This document shows positions 48,504 to 58,086 of a DNA stretch of 64,000 bases, piece by piece. Each line of letters opens with the position of its first letter. The first letter of the stretch is position 1. The notes below the pieces were generated by a model, which worked only from the letters and a program-made list of their open reading frames with translations, ran no database searches and had not been told where the DNA came from. This DNA is from Phytopythium helicoides (Eukaryota > Oomycota > Peronosporomycetes > Pythiales > Pythiaceae): contig JANFNE010000027.1 of the NCBI GenBank assembly GCA_024867545.1, positions 62,001-126,000 on the forward strand. Direction: 5' to 3'. Both the position numbers and the translations under genes were made by a program.

Positions 48504-48576
48504 GTCAGTGTCGTCTAGTGGTTAGGACGCGAGCTTCACACGCTCGAGATCGAGGGTTCGATCCCCTCCTCTGATA
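48504..48576 (+). tRNA. tRNA-Val (CAC), array copy 29
   Basis: 886 bp after copy 28; repeats the spacer variant of copy 27. Confidence 0.85.
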
Positions 48577-49388
48577 CTCCATTTCTTTTCTTCTTTTCTT
48601 CTTTTATCCTTTTACACCTCTTTTCTTCTTGGACCCCTTTTCTCACACAAACACACACATTACATCCGACGCTCCCTACTTGCCTTGCCTCCACCATGCT
48701 TTGCTTTGCTTCACTTTCGACTCCTTTCCATACTCTTCCATCGCTTCTCTTCTCTCCCATCGATTTCTTTTCCCGACCTACTCGCTCCTTCCTACAATTA
48801 TTGATTTCGTTCATACGCCTTTCGTTCATACGCCCCGCCACCGACGGAGCGACACGCCATCCAAAGGAACCAGCCAAATCGAAGAATCGACGAATCGACG
48901 AATCGAATCACATCAAGCGGAGTATCAGCATATCAGTATGGGCTCACTGGGTTGGCTTCAATCGATTTGGGTTGGGTTGGGTCGGGTCGGGTTGGGTCGT
49001 TCCGAGTCGCAACGGGTCGGGTTGGGCCAACCCCGCCCCGCCCCCCATGTTTTGAGGGTGTTGGTTGTGTGTTTATTTGTTTATTTGTTTTGTTGTTTTG
49101 TTGTTTGATTTGATGTCGTTTCGTTTGAAGGTGTGTTGGGCTTTCGACCTCGATTGGATTGGATTGGATTGTGTTTGTTTCGTTTTGTTTTGGTTTGGCT
49201 TGATTGTATTTGGTTTGGTTCGAGTCGAATGGAATGGAATCGAATCAAATCAAATCGAATTGAATTGAATTGAATCGATTTGATTGTATTTGTTTGGAAT
49301 CTGTATTGTTGATTTGTATTGTGTTTGAGTGGATTGGGTTGGTGTGTGTGGCGATTTGTGTGTGTGTTTGTGAGTTGGTGTTTGTGAT

Positions 49389-49461
49389 GTCAGTGTCGTC
49401 TAGTGGTTAGGACGCGAGCTTCACACGCTCGAGATCGAGGGTTCGATCCCCTCCTCTGATA
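49389..49461 (+). tRNA. tRNA-Val (CAC), array copy 30
   Basis: 885 bp after copy 29. The flank switches from A to B type at about 49320, and a B spacer follows. Confidence 0.85.
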
Positions 49462-50262
49462 CTCCATTTCTTTTCTTCTTTTCTTCTTTTCCTCTTTTCT
49501 TCTTTTCGATTCGACCTCTTTCTCACACAACACACACACATTGGACGCATTTCCTTCCTTTCGCGTCGCCGTGCTCTGCTTCGCTTCTCTTTGCTTTGCC
49601 TCCCTTTCTATACTCTTCCATCGCTTCTCTTCTCTCTCATCTACTTCTTTTATCGCCCTACTCGCTCCTTCCATCAATTATTGATTTCGTTCATACACCC
49701 CACTGCTGCCCTCACCCGCCACCAACTGAGCGACATGCCATCCAAATGAACCAGCCGAATCGACGAACCGACGAATCGACGAATCAAATCATATCAAACG
49801 GAGTTTCAGTATGGGCTCACTGGGTTGGCTTCAATCGATTTGGGTTGGGTTGGGTCGGGTCGGGTTGGGTCGTTCCGAGTCGCAACGGGTCGGGTTGGGC
49901 CAACCCCGCCCCGCCCCCCATGTTTTGAGGGTGTTGGTTGTGTGTTTATTTGTTTATTTGTTTTGTTGTTTTGTTGTTTGATTTGATGTCGTTTCGTTTG
50001 AAGGTGTGTTGGGCTTTCGACCTCGATTGGATTGGATTGGATTGTGTTTGTTTCGTTTTGTTTTGGTTTGGCTTGATTGTATTTGGTTTGGTTCGAGTCG
50101 AATGGAATGGAATCGAATCAAATCAAATCGAATTGAATTGAATCGAATCGATTTGATTGTATTTGTTTGGAATCTGTATTGTTGATTTGTATTGTATTTG
50201 TTTGTTTGTTTGTTTGTGTGTGTGGGAATTTGTGTGTGTGTTGGTGAGTTGGTGTTTGTGAT

Positions 50263-50335
50263 GTCAGTGTCGTCTAGTGGTTAGGACGCGAGCTTCACAC
50301 GCTCGAGATCGAGGGTTCGATCCCCTCCTCTGATA
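50263..50335 (+). tRNA. tRNA-Val (CAC), array copy 31
   Basis: 874 bp after copy 30; A-type 5' flank, B-type 3' flank, so a mosaic unit. Confidence 0.85.
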
Positions 50336-51135
50336 CTCCATTTCTTTTCTTCTTTTCTTCTTTTCCTCTTTTCTTCTTTTCGATTCGACCTCTTTCTCAC
50401 ACAACACACACACATTGGACGCATTTCCTTCCTTTCGCGCCGCCGTGCTCTGCTTCGCTTCTCTTTGCTTTGCCTCCCTTTATATACTCTTCCATCGCTT
50501 CTCTTCTCTCTCATCTACTTCTTTTATCGCCCTACTCGCTCCTTCCATCAATTATTGATTTCGTTCATACACCCCACTGCTGCCCTCACTCGCCACTAAC
50601 TGAGCGACATGCCATCCAAATGAACCAGCCGAATCGACGAACCGACGAATCGACGAATCAAATCATATCAAACGGAGTTTCAGCATGGGGTCACTGGATT
50701 GTGTTACATTGATTTGGGTTGGGTCGGGTTGGGTCGTTTCGAGTCGCAACGGGTCGGGTTGGGTTGGGTCGAACCCGCAACCCACGTTTTGAGGGTGTTC
50801 GTTCGATGTTGATTGTGATGTTGATTTGGTTTGTTTTTGTGTTGTTTGTTTTTGTGTTGTTTGTTTGTTGTTTCGTTTGATGTCGTTTCGTTTGAAGGTG
50901 TGTTGGGCTTTCGACTTCGATTGTATTGTATTTGTTTTGTTTTGTTTTGATTGTATTTGTTTTGATTGTATTTGTTTTGATTGGAATCGAATGGATTCAG
51001 TTTGGTTCGGTTTGATTCGGTTTGATTCGGTTGAAATCGGTTGTATTGTGTTGTATTGTATTTGGTTGTGTTTGAGTGGATTGGGTTGGTGTGTGTGGCG
51101 ATTTGTGTGTGTGTTTGTGAGTTGGTGTTTGTGAT

Positions 51136-51208
51136 GTCAGTGTCGTCTAGTGGTTAGGACGCGAGCTTCACACGCTCGAGATCGAGGGTTCGATCCCCTC
51201 CTCTGATA
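51136..51208 (+). tRNA. tRNA-Val (CAC), array copy 32
   Basis: 873 bp after copy 31; B type on both sides. Confidence 0.85.
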
Positions 51209-51977
51209 CTCCATTTCTTTTCTTCTTTTCTTCTTTTCCTCTTTTCTTCTTTTCGATTCGACCTCTTTCTCACACAACACACACACATTGGACGCATTTC
51301 CTTCCTTTCGCGCTGCCGTGCTCTGCTTCGCTTCTCTTTGCTTTGCCTCCCTTTCTATACTCTTCCATCGCTTCTCTTCTCTCTCATCTACTTCTTTTAT
51401 CGCCCTACTCGCTCCTTCCACCAATTATTGATTTCGTTCATACACCCCACTGCTGCCCTCACCCGCCACTAACTGAGCGACATGCCATCCAAATGAACCA
51501 GCCGAATCGACGAATCGAATCATATCAGGCAGATTTTCAGCATGGAGTCACTGGGTTGTGTTACATTGATTTGGGTTGGGTCGGGTTGGGTCGTTTCGAG
51601 TCGCAACGGGTCGGGTTGGGTTGGGTCGAACCCGCAACCCACGTTTTGAGGGTGTTCGTTCGATGTTGATTGTGATGTTGATTTTGTTTGTTTTTGTGTT
51701 GTTTGTTTTTGTGTTGTTTGTTTGTTGTTTCGTTTGATGTCGTTTCGTTTGAAGGTGTGTTGGGCTTTCGACTTCGATTGTATTGTATTTGTTTTGTTTT
51801 GTTTTGATTGTATTTGTTTTGATTGTATTTGTTTTGATTGGATTCGGTTTGGTTCAGTTTGATTCGGTTTGATTCGGTTAAAATGGGTTGTATTGTATTG
51901 TATTTGGTTGTGTTGGAGTGGATTGGGTTGGTGTGTGTGGCGATTTGTGTGTGTGTTTGTGAGTTGGTGTTTGTGAT

Positions 51978-52050
51978 GTCAGTGTCGTCTAGTGGTTAGG
52001 ACGCGAGCTTCACACGCTCGAGATCGAGGGTTCGATCCCCTCCTCTGATA
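51978..52050 (+). tRNA. tRNA-Val (CAC), array copy 33
   Basis: 842 bp after copy 32; B type. Confidence 0.85.
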
Positions 52051-52829
52051 CTCCATTTCTTTTCTTCTTTTCTTCTTTTCCTCTTTTCCTCTTTTCCTCT
52101 TTTCTTCTTTTCGATTCGACCTCTTTCTCACACAACACACACACATTGGACGCATTTCCTTCCTTTCGCGCTGCCGTGCTCTGCTTCGCTTCTCTTTGCT
52201 TTGCCTCCCTTTATATACTCTTCCATCGCTTCCCTTCTCTCCCATCTATTTCTTTTATCGCCCTACTCGCTCCTTCCATCAATTATTGATTTCGTTCATA
52301 CACCCCACTGCTGCCCTCACTCGCCACTAACTGAGCGACATGCCATCCAAATGAACCAGCCGAATCGACGAATCAAATCATATCAGGCGGAGTTTCAGCA
52401 TGGGGTCACTGGGTTGTGTTACATTGATTTGGGTTGGGTCGGGTTGGGTCGTTTCGAGTCGCAACGGGTCGGGTTGGGTTGGGTCGAACCCGCAACCCAC
52501 GTTTTGAGGGTGTTCGTTCGATGTTGATTGTGATGTTGATTTGGTTTGTGTTGTTTGTTTTTGTGTTGTTTGTTTGTTGTTTCGTTTGATGTCGTTTCGT
52601 TTGAAGGTGTGTTGGGCTTTCGACTTCGATTGTATTGTATTTGTTTTGTTTTGTTTTGATTGTATTTGTTTTGATTGTATTTGTTTTGATTGGATTCGGT
52701 TTGGTTCAGTTTGATTCGGTTTGATTCGGTTAAAATGGGTTGTATTGTATTGTATTTGGTTGTGTTGGAGTGGATTGGGTTGGTGTGTGTGGCGATTTGT
52801 GTGTGTGTTTGTGAGTTGGTGTTTGTGAT

Positions 52830-52902
52830 GTCAGTGTCGTCTAGTGGTTAGGACGCGAGCTTCACACGCTCGAGATCGAGGGTTCGATCCCCTCCTCTGA
52901 TA
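52830..52902 (+). tRNA. tRNA-Val (CAC), array copy 34
   Basis: 852 bp after copy 33; B type. Confidence 0.85.
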
Positions 52903-53686
52903 CTCCATTTCTTTTCTTCTTTTCTCTTCTCTTTCCTCTTTTCTTCTTTTCGATTCGACCTCTTTCTCACACAACACACACACATTGGACGCATTTCCTT
53001 CCTTTCGCGCTGCCGTGCTCTGCTTCGCTTCTCTTTGCTTTGCCTCCCTTTATATACTCTTCCATCGCTTCTCTTCTCTCTCATCTACTTCTTTTATCGC
53101 CCTACTCGCTCCTTCCATCAATTATTGATTTCGTTCATACACCCCACTGCTGCCCTCACTCGCCACTAACTGAGCGACATGCCATCCAAATGAACCAGCC
53201 GAATCGACGAATCGAATCATATCAGGCGGAGTTTCAGCATGGGGTCACTGGATTGTGTTACATTGATTTGGGTTGGGTCGGGTTGGGTCGTTTCGAGTCG
53301 CAACGGGTCGGGTTGGGTTGGGTCGAACCCGCAACCCACGTTTTGAGGGTGTTCGTTCGATGTTGATTTTGATGTTGATTTTGTTTGTTTTTGTGTTGTT
53401 TGTTTTTGTGTTGTTTGTGTTGTTTCGTTTGATGTCGTTTCGTTTGAAGGTGTGTTGGGCTTTCGACTTCGATTGTATTGTATTTGTTTTGTTTTGTTTT
53501 GATTGTATTTGTTTTGATTGTATTTGTTTTGATTGGAATCGAATGGATTCAGTTTGGTTCGTTTGATTCGGTTTGATTCGGTTGAAATCGGTTGTATTGT
53601 GTTGTATTGTATTTGGTTGTGTTTGAGTGGATTGGGTTGGTGTGTGTGGCGATTTGTGTGTGTGTTTGTGAGTTGGTGTTTGTGAT

Positions 53687-53759
53687 GTCAGTGTCGTCTA
53701 GTGGTTAGGACGCGAGCTTCACACGCTCGAGATCGAGGGTTCGATCCCCTCCTCTGATA
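53687..53759 (+). tRNA. tRNA-Val (CAC), array copy 35
   Basis: 857 bp after copy 34; last intact copy. Confidence 0.85.
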
Positions 53760-54553
53760 CTCCATTTCTTTTCTTCTTTTCTTCTTTTCCTCTTTTCTTC
53801 TTTTCGATTCGACCTCTTTCTCACACAACACACACACATTGGACGCATTTCCTTCCTTTCGCGCCGCCGTGCTCTGCTTCGCTTCTCTTTGCTTTGCCTC
53901 CCTTTCTATACTCTTCCATCGCTTCTCTTCTCTCTCATCTACTTCTTTTATCGCCCTACTCGCTCCTTCCATCAATTATTGATTTCGTTCATACACCCAA
54001 CTGCTGCCCTCACCCGCCACCAACTGAGCGACATGCCATCCAAATGAACCAGCCGAATCGACGAACCGACGAATCGACGAATCAAATCATATCAAACGGA
54101 GTTTCAGCATGGGGTCACTGGATTGGGTTACATTGATTTGGGTTGGGTCGGGTTGGGTCGTTTCGAGTCGCAACGGGTCGGGTTGGGTTGGGTCGAACCC
54201 GCAACCCACGTTTTCACGTTTTGAGGGTGTTCGTTCGATGTTGATTTTGATGTTGATTTTGTTTGTTTTTGTGTTGTTTGTTTTTGTGTTGTTTGATTTG
54301 ATGTCGTTTCGTTTGAAGGTGTGTTGGGCTTTCGACCTCGATTGGATTGGATTGGATTGTGTTTGTTTCGTTTTGTTTTGGTTTGGCTTGATTGTATTTG
54401 GTTTGGTTCGAGTCGAATGGAATGGAATCGAATCAAATCAAATCGAATTGAATTGAATCGAATCGATTTGATTGTATTTGTTTGGAATCTGTATTGTTGA
54501 TTTGTATTGTATTTGTTTGTTTGTTTGTGTGTTGGTGAGTTGGTGTTTGTGAT

Positions 54554-54626
54554 GTCAGTGTCGTCTAGTGGTTAGGACGCGAGCTTCACACGCTCGAGAT
54601 CGAGGGTTCGATCTCCTTTTCTGTTT
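54554..54626 (+). pseudogene. degenerate tRNA-Val copy 36 at array end
   Basis: 867 bp after copy 35. Identical to the others through TTCGATC of the T-loop, then TCCTTTTCTGTTT replaces CCCTCCTCTGATA. The B box is damaged (GGTTCGATCTC) and the acceptor stem has a second mismatch, so this copy is probably not functional. Confidence 0.75.
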
Positions 54627-54904
54627 GTTTTGTCACGTTTTGCGTTGTCTGGGTACATGTTGTGGGATTGGCTACGTCTACTGTCATAAATGATGCAATC
54701 AATGTGGTACTGGGTAGTCAGAATGGAATCAATATTGATCACTATCGGGTCGTCATTATGGAATGCACAATGTTGTTTACCGGGTATACAATTGAATTTA
54801 TTGACGCCACGAAATGAGAACAATTGAGAAATGGGAGGCGTTTTGGCGCCAACAGCTTCCATAGTGGAGCCAAGTCACCCGCCGGCCATTTGCCGCCATC
54901 GCCC
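54627..54904. promoter_or_regulatory. MCM2 upstream region
   Basis: 278 bp between the array end and MCM2. It has an AT-rich first part and then the E2F-type site, with GCCATTTG at 54885-54892 close to the start codon. Confidence 0.5.
54841..54852 (+). promoter_or_regulatory. E2F-type site upstream of MCM2
   Basis: TTTTGGCGCCAA is a near-perfect match to the E2F/DP consensus TTTSSCGC on both strands, 53 bp before the start codon. MCM genes are classic E2F targets in animals and plants, so G1/S control is plausible. Confidence 0.6.
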
Positions 54905-57900
54905 ATGGCGTCGCCCCCGCGGTCCCCGGAGGCCGCCGACGCGCCGCCGCAGGCCCCGCAGGCCGTGGAGCTGGACCCCGCGGCGCTGGTGCAGGGGACT
55001 GAGCGACTCGGACGAGGGCGAGAGCCCGCGGCGCAAGCGGCGGCGTCTGCGGCGCGGTGGGGACGAAAACGGCCGCGACGAGGCAGCGGACGGCGCTGGT
55101 GACGGCGGAGATGGCGCTGGACGGCGACGGAGATGGCTGGCGACGGAGAGTGGAGCGACGGCGAGGGTGTGCGGGACGAGGAGGTGGTGGACGAGGAGGA
55201 CGCGGTGGACGACGACGACTTCGGCGAGCAGGCCGAGGAGGTGGACGAGGAGGTGGACGAGCTCGACATCGCGCAGCGCGAGCGGCAGTACTTCTCCGAG
55301 GATGAGGAGGAGGACGACGGAGAGGACCTGCTGGGCGACAACATCGCGCAGTGCGTGTGCTTGGTGGGCTTCGTGCACGCGGACGATCGGCTGATGGTGG
55401 TGAACTTGGCAGGGACTACCGCCGCATGGAGACGCTGGACCGCTACGACACGAGCATGCTGGACACGCGGCAGTACGAAGACATGGACGCCGACACGCGC
55501 CGCATGGTCGAGGAGGAGCTCGACCGACGCGACGCGCGCGAGGGCCGCGTGGCGCAGGTGTTCCAGGAGGATCAGGAGATGGAGCTCGACGACTCGCATC
55601 GTCGGCGGCTGCGGCGCGCGGGCGACCGCTATGACGACGACGACGATAACGACGGGACCGGCGACTACAGCGGCGAGGACCTCAACCTCGAGCACTTTGA
55701 CGTGCCACTGCGCGAGTGGATTGCCACTGAACGTCCACGCAACGAGATCAAGCGGCGATTTGTACGTCATGCAATTGAAGTTCTTTGGAAGTGTTGGTGT
55801 AAATGCTGCGCTAACCGTGACACCGTATGGGTGCAGAAAAACTTCCTCAACACGTTCACAGACGACAACAACCGCCTCGTGTACCACCAGAAAATCGTCA
55901 AGATGGCGCAGCGCAACGAGCAGTCGCTCGAGGTCGAGATCGGCGACATTATCCACAGCATGTCGATGATCGCCGCGTGGATCGTCGAGGCGCCGAAAGA
56001 TATGCTTGCGATTCTTGAAGAGGTAGCTCGCGAGGTCGTTCTCAAGCTCTTCCCGTACTACGACACGATCCATCAGGAGATCTATGTGCGCATCTTGGAT
56101 CTGCCTGGTACCGAGAAGCTTCGGGATCTGCGCACGGCGCATCTCAACTTCCTCATCAAGGTCTCGGGTGTCGTGACGCGCCGCACATCCGTGTTTCCGC
56201 AGCTAAAGTTGGTCAAGGTCAATTGTCCTGCATGCGGCACGGTCATCGGTCCGTTCACACAGCAGAACCACCAAGAGATTAAGCTCAACTCGTGTCCGGA
56301 GTGCCAGTTTCGCGGCCCATTCCCAATCAACAACGAGCAAACGGTGTACCGGAACTACCAAAAGATCACACTGCAGGAGTCGCCAGGAAGTGTTCCGCCA
56401 GGTCGCGTACCGCGCAGCAAGGACGTGATTCTTGTTGGCGACCTTATTGACAAGGCTCGACCTGGAGATGAAGTTGCCGTCACGGGTATCTACACCAACA
56501 CGCCCGACCCGACGCTCAACCTTCGCGACGGATTTCCCGTTTTTCGGACTGTGATTGAGGCAAACCATGTGGAGCGACGAGCAGACGTCCTGGGCAGCAA
56601 GATCCTTACGGCCGAGGACAAGAAGGCGATCCTCAAGCTCGCCAAGCACCCCAACATTTCCCAGATTCTAATCAACTCGATTGCGCCGTCTATCTATGGC
56701 CACACGCAGGTCAAGACCGCTCTCGCACTTGCCCTCTTTGGTGGCAAGCCCAAGTTCATCAAAAACTCTCGTGTGCGTGGCGATCTGAATGTGCTCATGG
56801 TGGGTGACCCGGGTACTGCTAAGTCGCAATTCCTCAAATTCTGCAAGAAGACTGCGCCACGCGCGGTTTACTCTACAGGCAAGGGAGCATCTGCCGTCGG
56901 TCTGACGGCTGGTGTATCGCGAGATCCGTTCACCAAGGAGTGGGTACTACAAGGCGGTGCACTCGTGCTCGCAGACAAGGGCGTGTGTTTGATCGACGAG
57001 TTTGACAAGATGAACGAGCAGGACCGCACGAGTATCCACGAAGCCATGGAGCAGCAAAGTATTTCCGTGTCCAAAGCTGGCATCGTCACCTCGCTCCAGG
57101 CGCGTTGTTCTGTGATTGCAGCTGCAAACCCAATCGGTGGTCGCTACAATCCCGCGCGAACGTTTGCCGAAAACGTCGAGCTCACGGACCCAATTCTGCA
57201 GCGCTTCGACATTCTGTGCGTGCTGCAGGATCGCGTGGACCCCGTGGACGACGAGCGCCTCGCTGATTTCGTCATCTCGAGTCACATGCGCAGCAACTCA
57301 GGTCGCAAGAAGGGAAACAACGATCAGGAAGAAAACGAGGACGACGAGAGCGATACTGCGCTGAGTGCCATGACTCAAAACATGCAAGTGAGCGATTCGC
57401 GCGACGGACTCACGATCGACCAGGAACTGCTGCAGAAGTATATTCTGTACGCTCGTACGTATGTGAACCCAGTCATGACCAGCGATCTCGACACGCGCAA
57501 GGTCGAGACATTCTACGCGCAGTTGCGAAGAGCTTCACAGCACACGGGAGCTGTTCCGATTGCTGTGCGCCACATTGAGTCGTTGTTCCGAATGGCCGAG
57601 GCTCATGCGCGCATGCACCTTCGTGACAACGTTAGCAATGACGACTTGGATCTGGCGATCCGCGTCTTGACGGAGGCATTGTGCGACGCGCAAAAGTACA
57701 CCTTCAAGCGTCAGTGGACTCGGCTCTTCCGTCCGTACTTGACGTACCGGCAGGACAACAACGTACTACTCTCGCACGTTCTTCACGAGCTGTTCCAAGC
57801 TGCACACGCGTATCACCAGCTGCGCGTGCAGACCGAGTCGCAGAGCGCTCGCGGTCGGCGCACTGAGGCCAAGGATACGACGCTCACGGTATTGTGCTCG

Positions 57901-58026
57901 GACCTGCTGTCCAAGGCGAAGGCGGTGGGCATTTACGACTTGAGCGGGTTTTATGAGTCTCCAGCGTTCGCCAAGCATGGGTTCCGCCTCGACGTGCAAT
58001 CTGGCGCAATTCTCAAAGACATCTAG
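54905..58026 (+). CDS. MCM2: DNA replication licensing factor MCM2, 3 exons
   Basis: A subunit of the MCM2-7 replicative helicase. Exons are 54905-55350, 55413-55761 and 55837-58026 (introns of 62 and 75 bp). The junctions give NIAQ-DYRRMETLDRYD and EIKRRF-KNFLNTF, both as in other MCM2 proteins. The acidic N-terminus is followed by a C4 zinc motif (CPAC...CPEC, about 56230-56305), MCM2-type RVPRSKDVILVGDLID, Walker A GDPGTAKSQ (56803-56829), Walker B CLIDEFDKM (about 56986-57012), SISVSKAGIVTSLQARC and the arginine finger LQRFDILC. The exon total is 2985 nt, in frame for 994 residues, but inside exon 1 two compensating single-base shifts (about 54994-54997 and about 55105-55135) are needed to pass a stop at 55100. 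Translation from the in-frame ATG 55133 would need none. Confidence 0.95.
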
Positions 58027-58086
58027 GATAATGAAGTTGGGCATAACCCGTATGAGCTTGCACCGAGTGGCTATTGGTTTCTCCTT

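Larger units (their letters stand above)
21750..54626 (+). repeat. tandem array of 36 tRNA-Val units, 825-915 bp each
   Basis: Head-to-tail units, each running: tRNA gene (73 nt), oligo-T stop, CTTTT-rich pyrimidine tract, ACACAAACACACA, a roughly 250-bp unique-looking C/T-rich segment, GAATCGAC repeats, a GGGTTGGGTCGGG tract, CCCCGCCCCCCATGTTTTGAG, TTTATTTG/TTTTGTTG repeats, GATTGGATTGG, a GAATC pentamer tract, TTTG and TG repeats, then the next tRNA. Start-to-start distances between tRNA copies are mostly 870-892 (extremes 825 and 915); one gap of 2744 holds an inserted transposon. Two spacer subfamilies exist: A (TTTTATCC...TTACATCCGACGC) after copies 1, 3-29, and B (TTTTCCTC...TTGGACGCATTTCC) after copies 2 and 30-35. 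The array begins inside a unit at about 21750 and ends within the last, degenerate tRNA. Confidence 0.97.

Noticed and set aside
22097..54436. Recurrent open frames of 60-159 residues on both strands in every array unit
   Set aside because: They recur only because the unit recurs; they cross the tRNA gene and simple repeats, have low-complexity composition, and their minus-strand ends (GIEPSISSV, RRGSNPRSRACEA) are just the tRNA sequence translated backwards, a known annotation artefact.
20573..54626. Idea that the whole array is a recombinase-integrated element with att sites in the tRNA T-arm
   Set aside because: Homology at both edges stops or decays near GAGGGTTCGATC, which looked like an att core. 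At the right edge, though, similarity continues in degenerate form to the tRNA end, and at the left edge it fades gradually. Decay of edge units explains it better.
21750..54626. CRISPR array or rDNA/5S array
   Set aside because: Units are about 0.88 kb in a eukaryotic context with no short regular repeats/spacers, and nothing resembling 5S or large rRNA is present.
22065..54626. tRNA-derived SINE family
   Set aside because: SINEs are dispersed and end in a 3' tail with target duplications; here units are strictly head-to-tail with constant order and the tRNA part is undiverged. An ancient SINE origin of the unit cannot be excluded.
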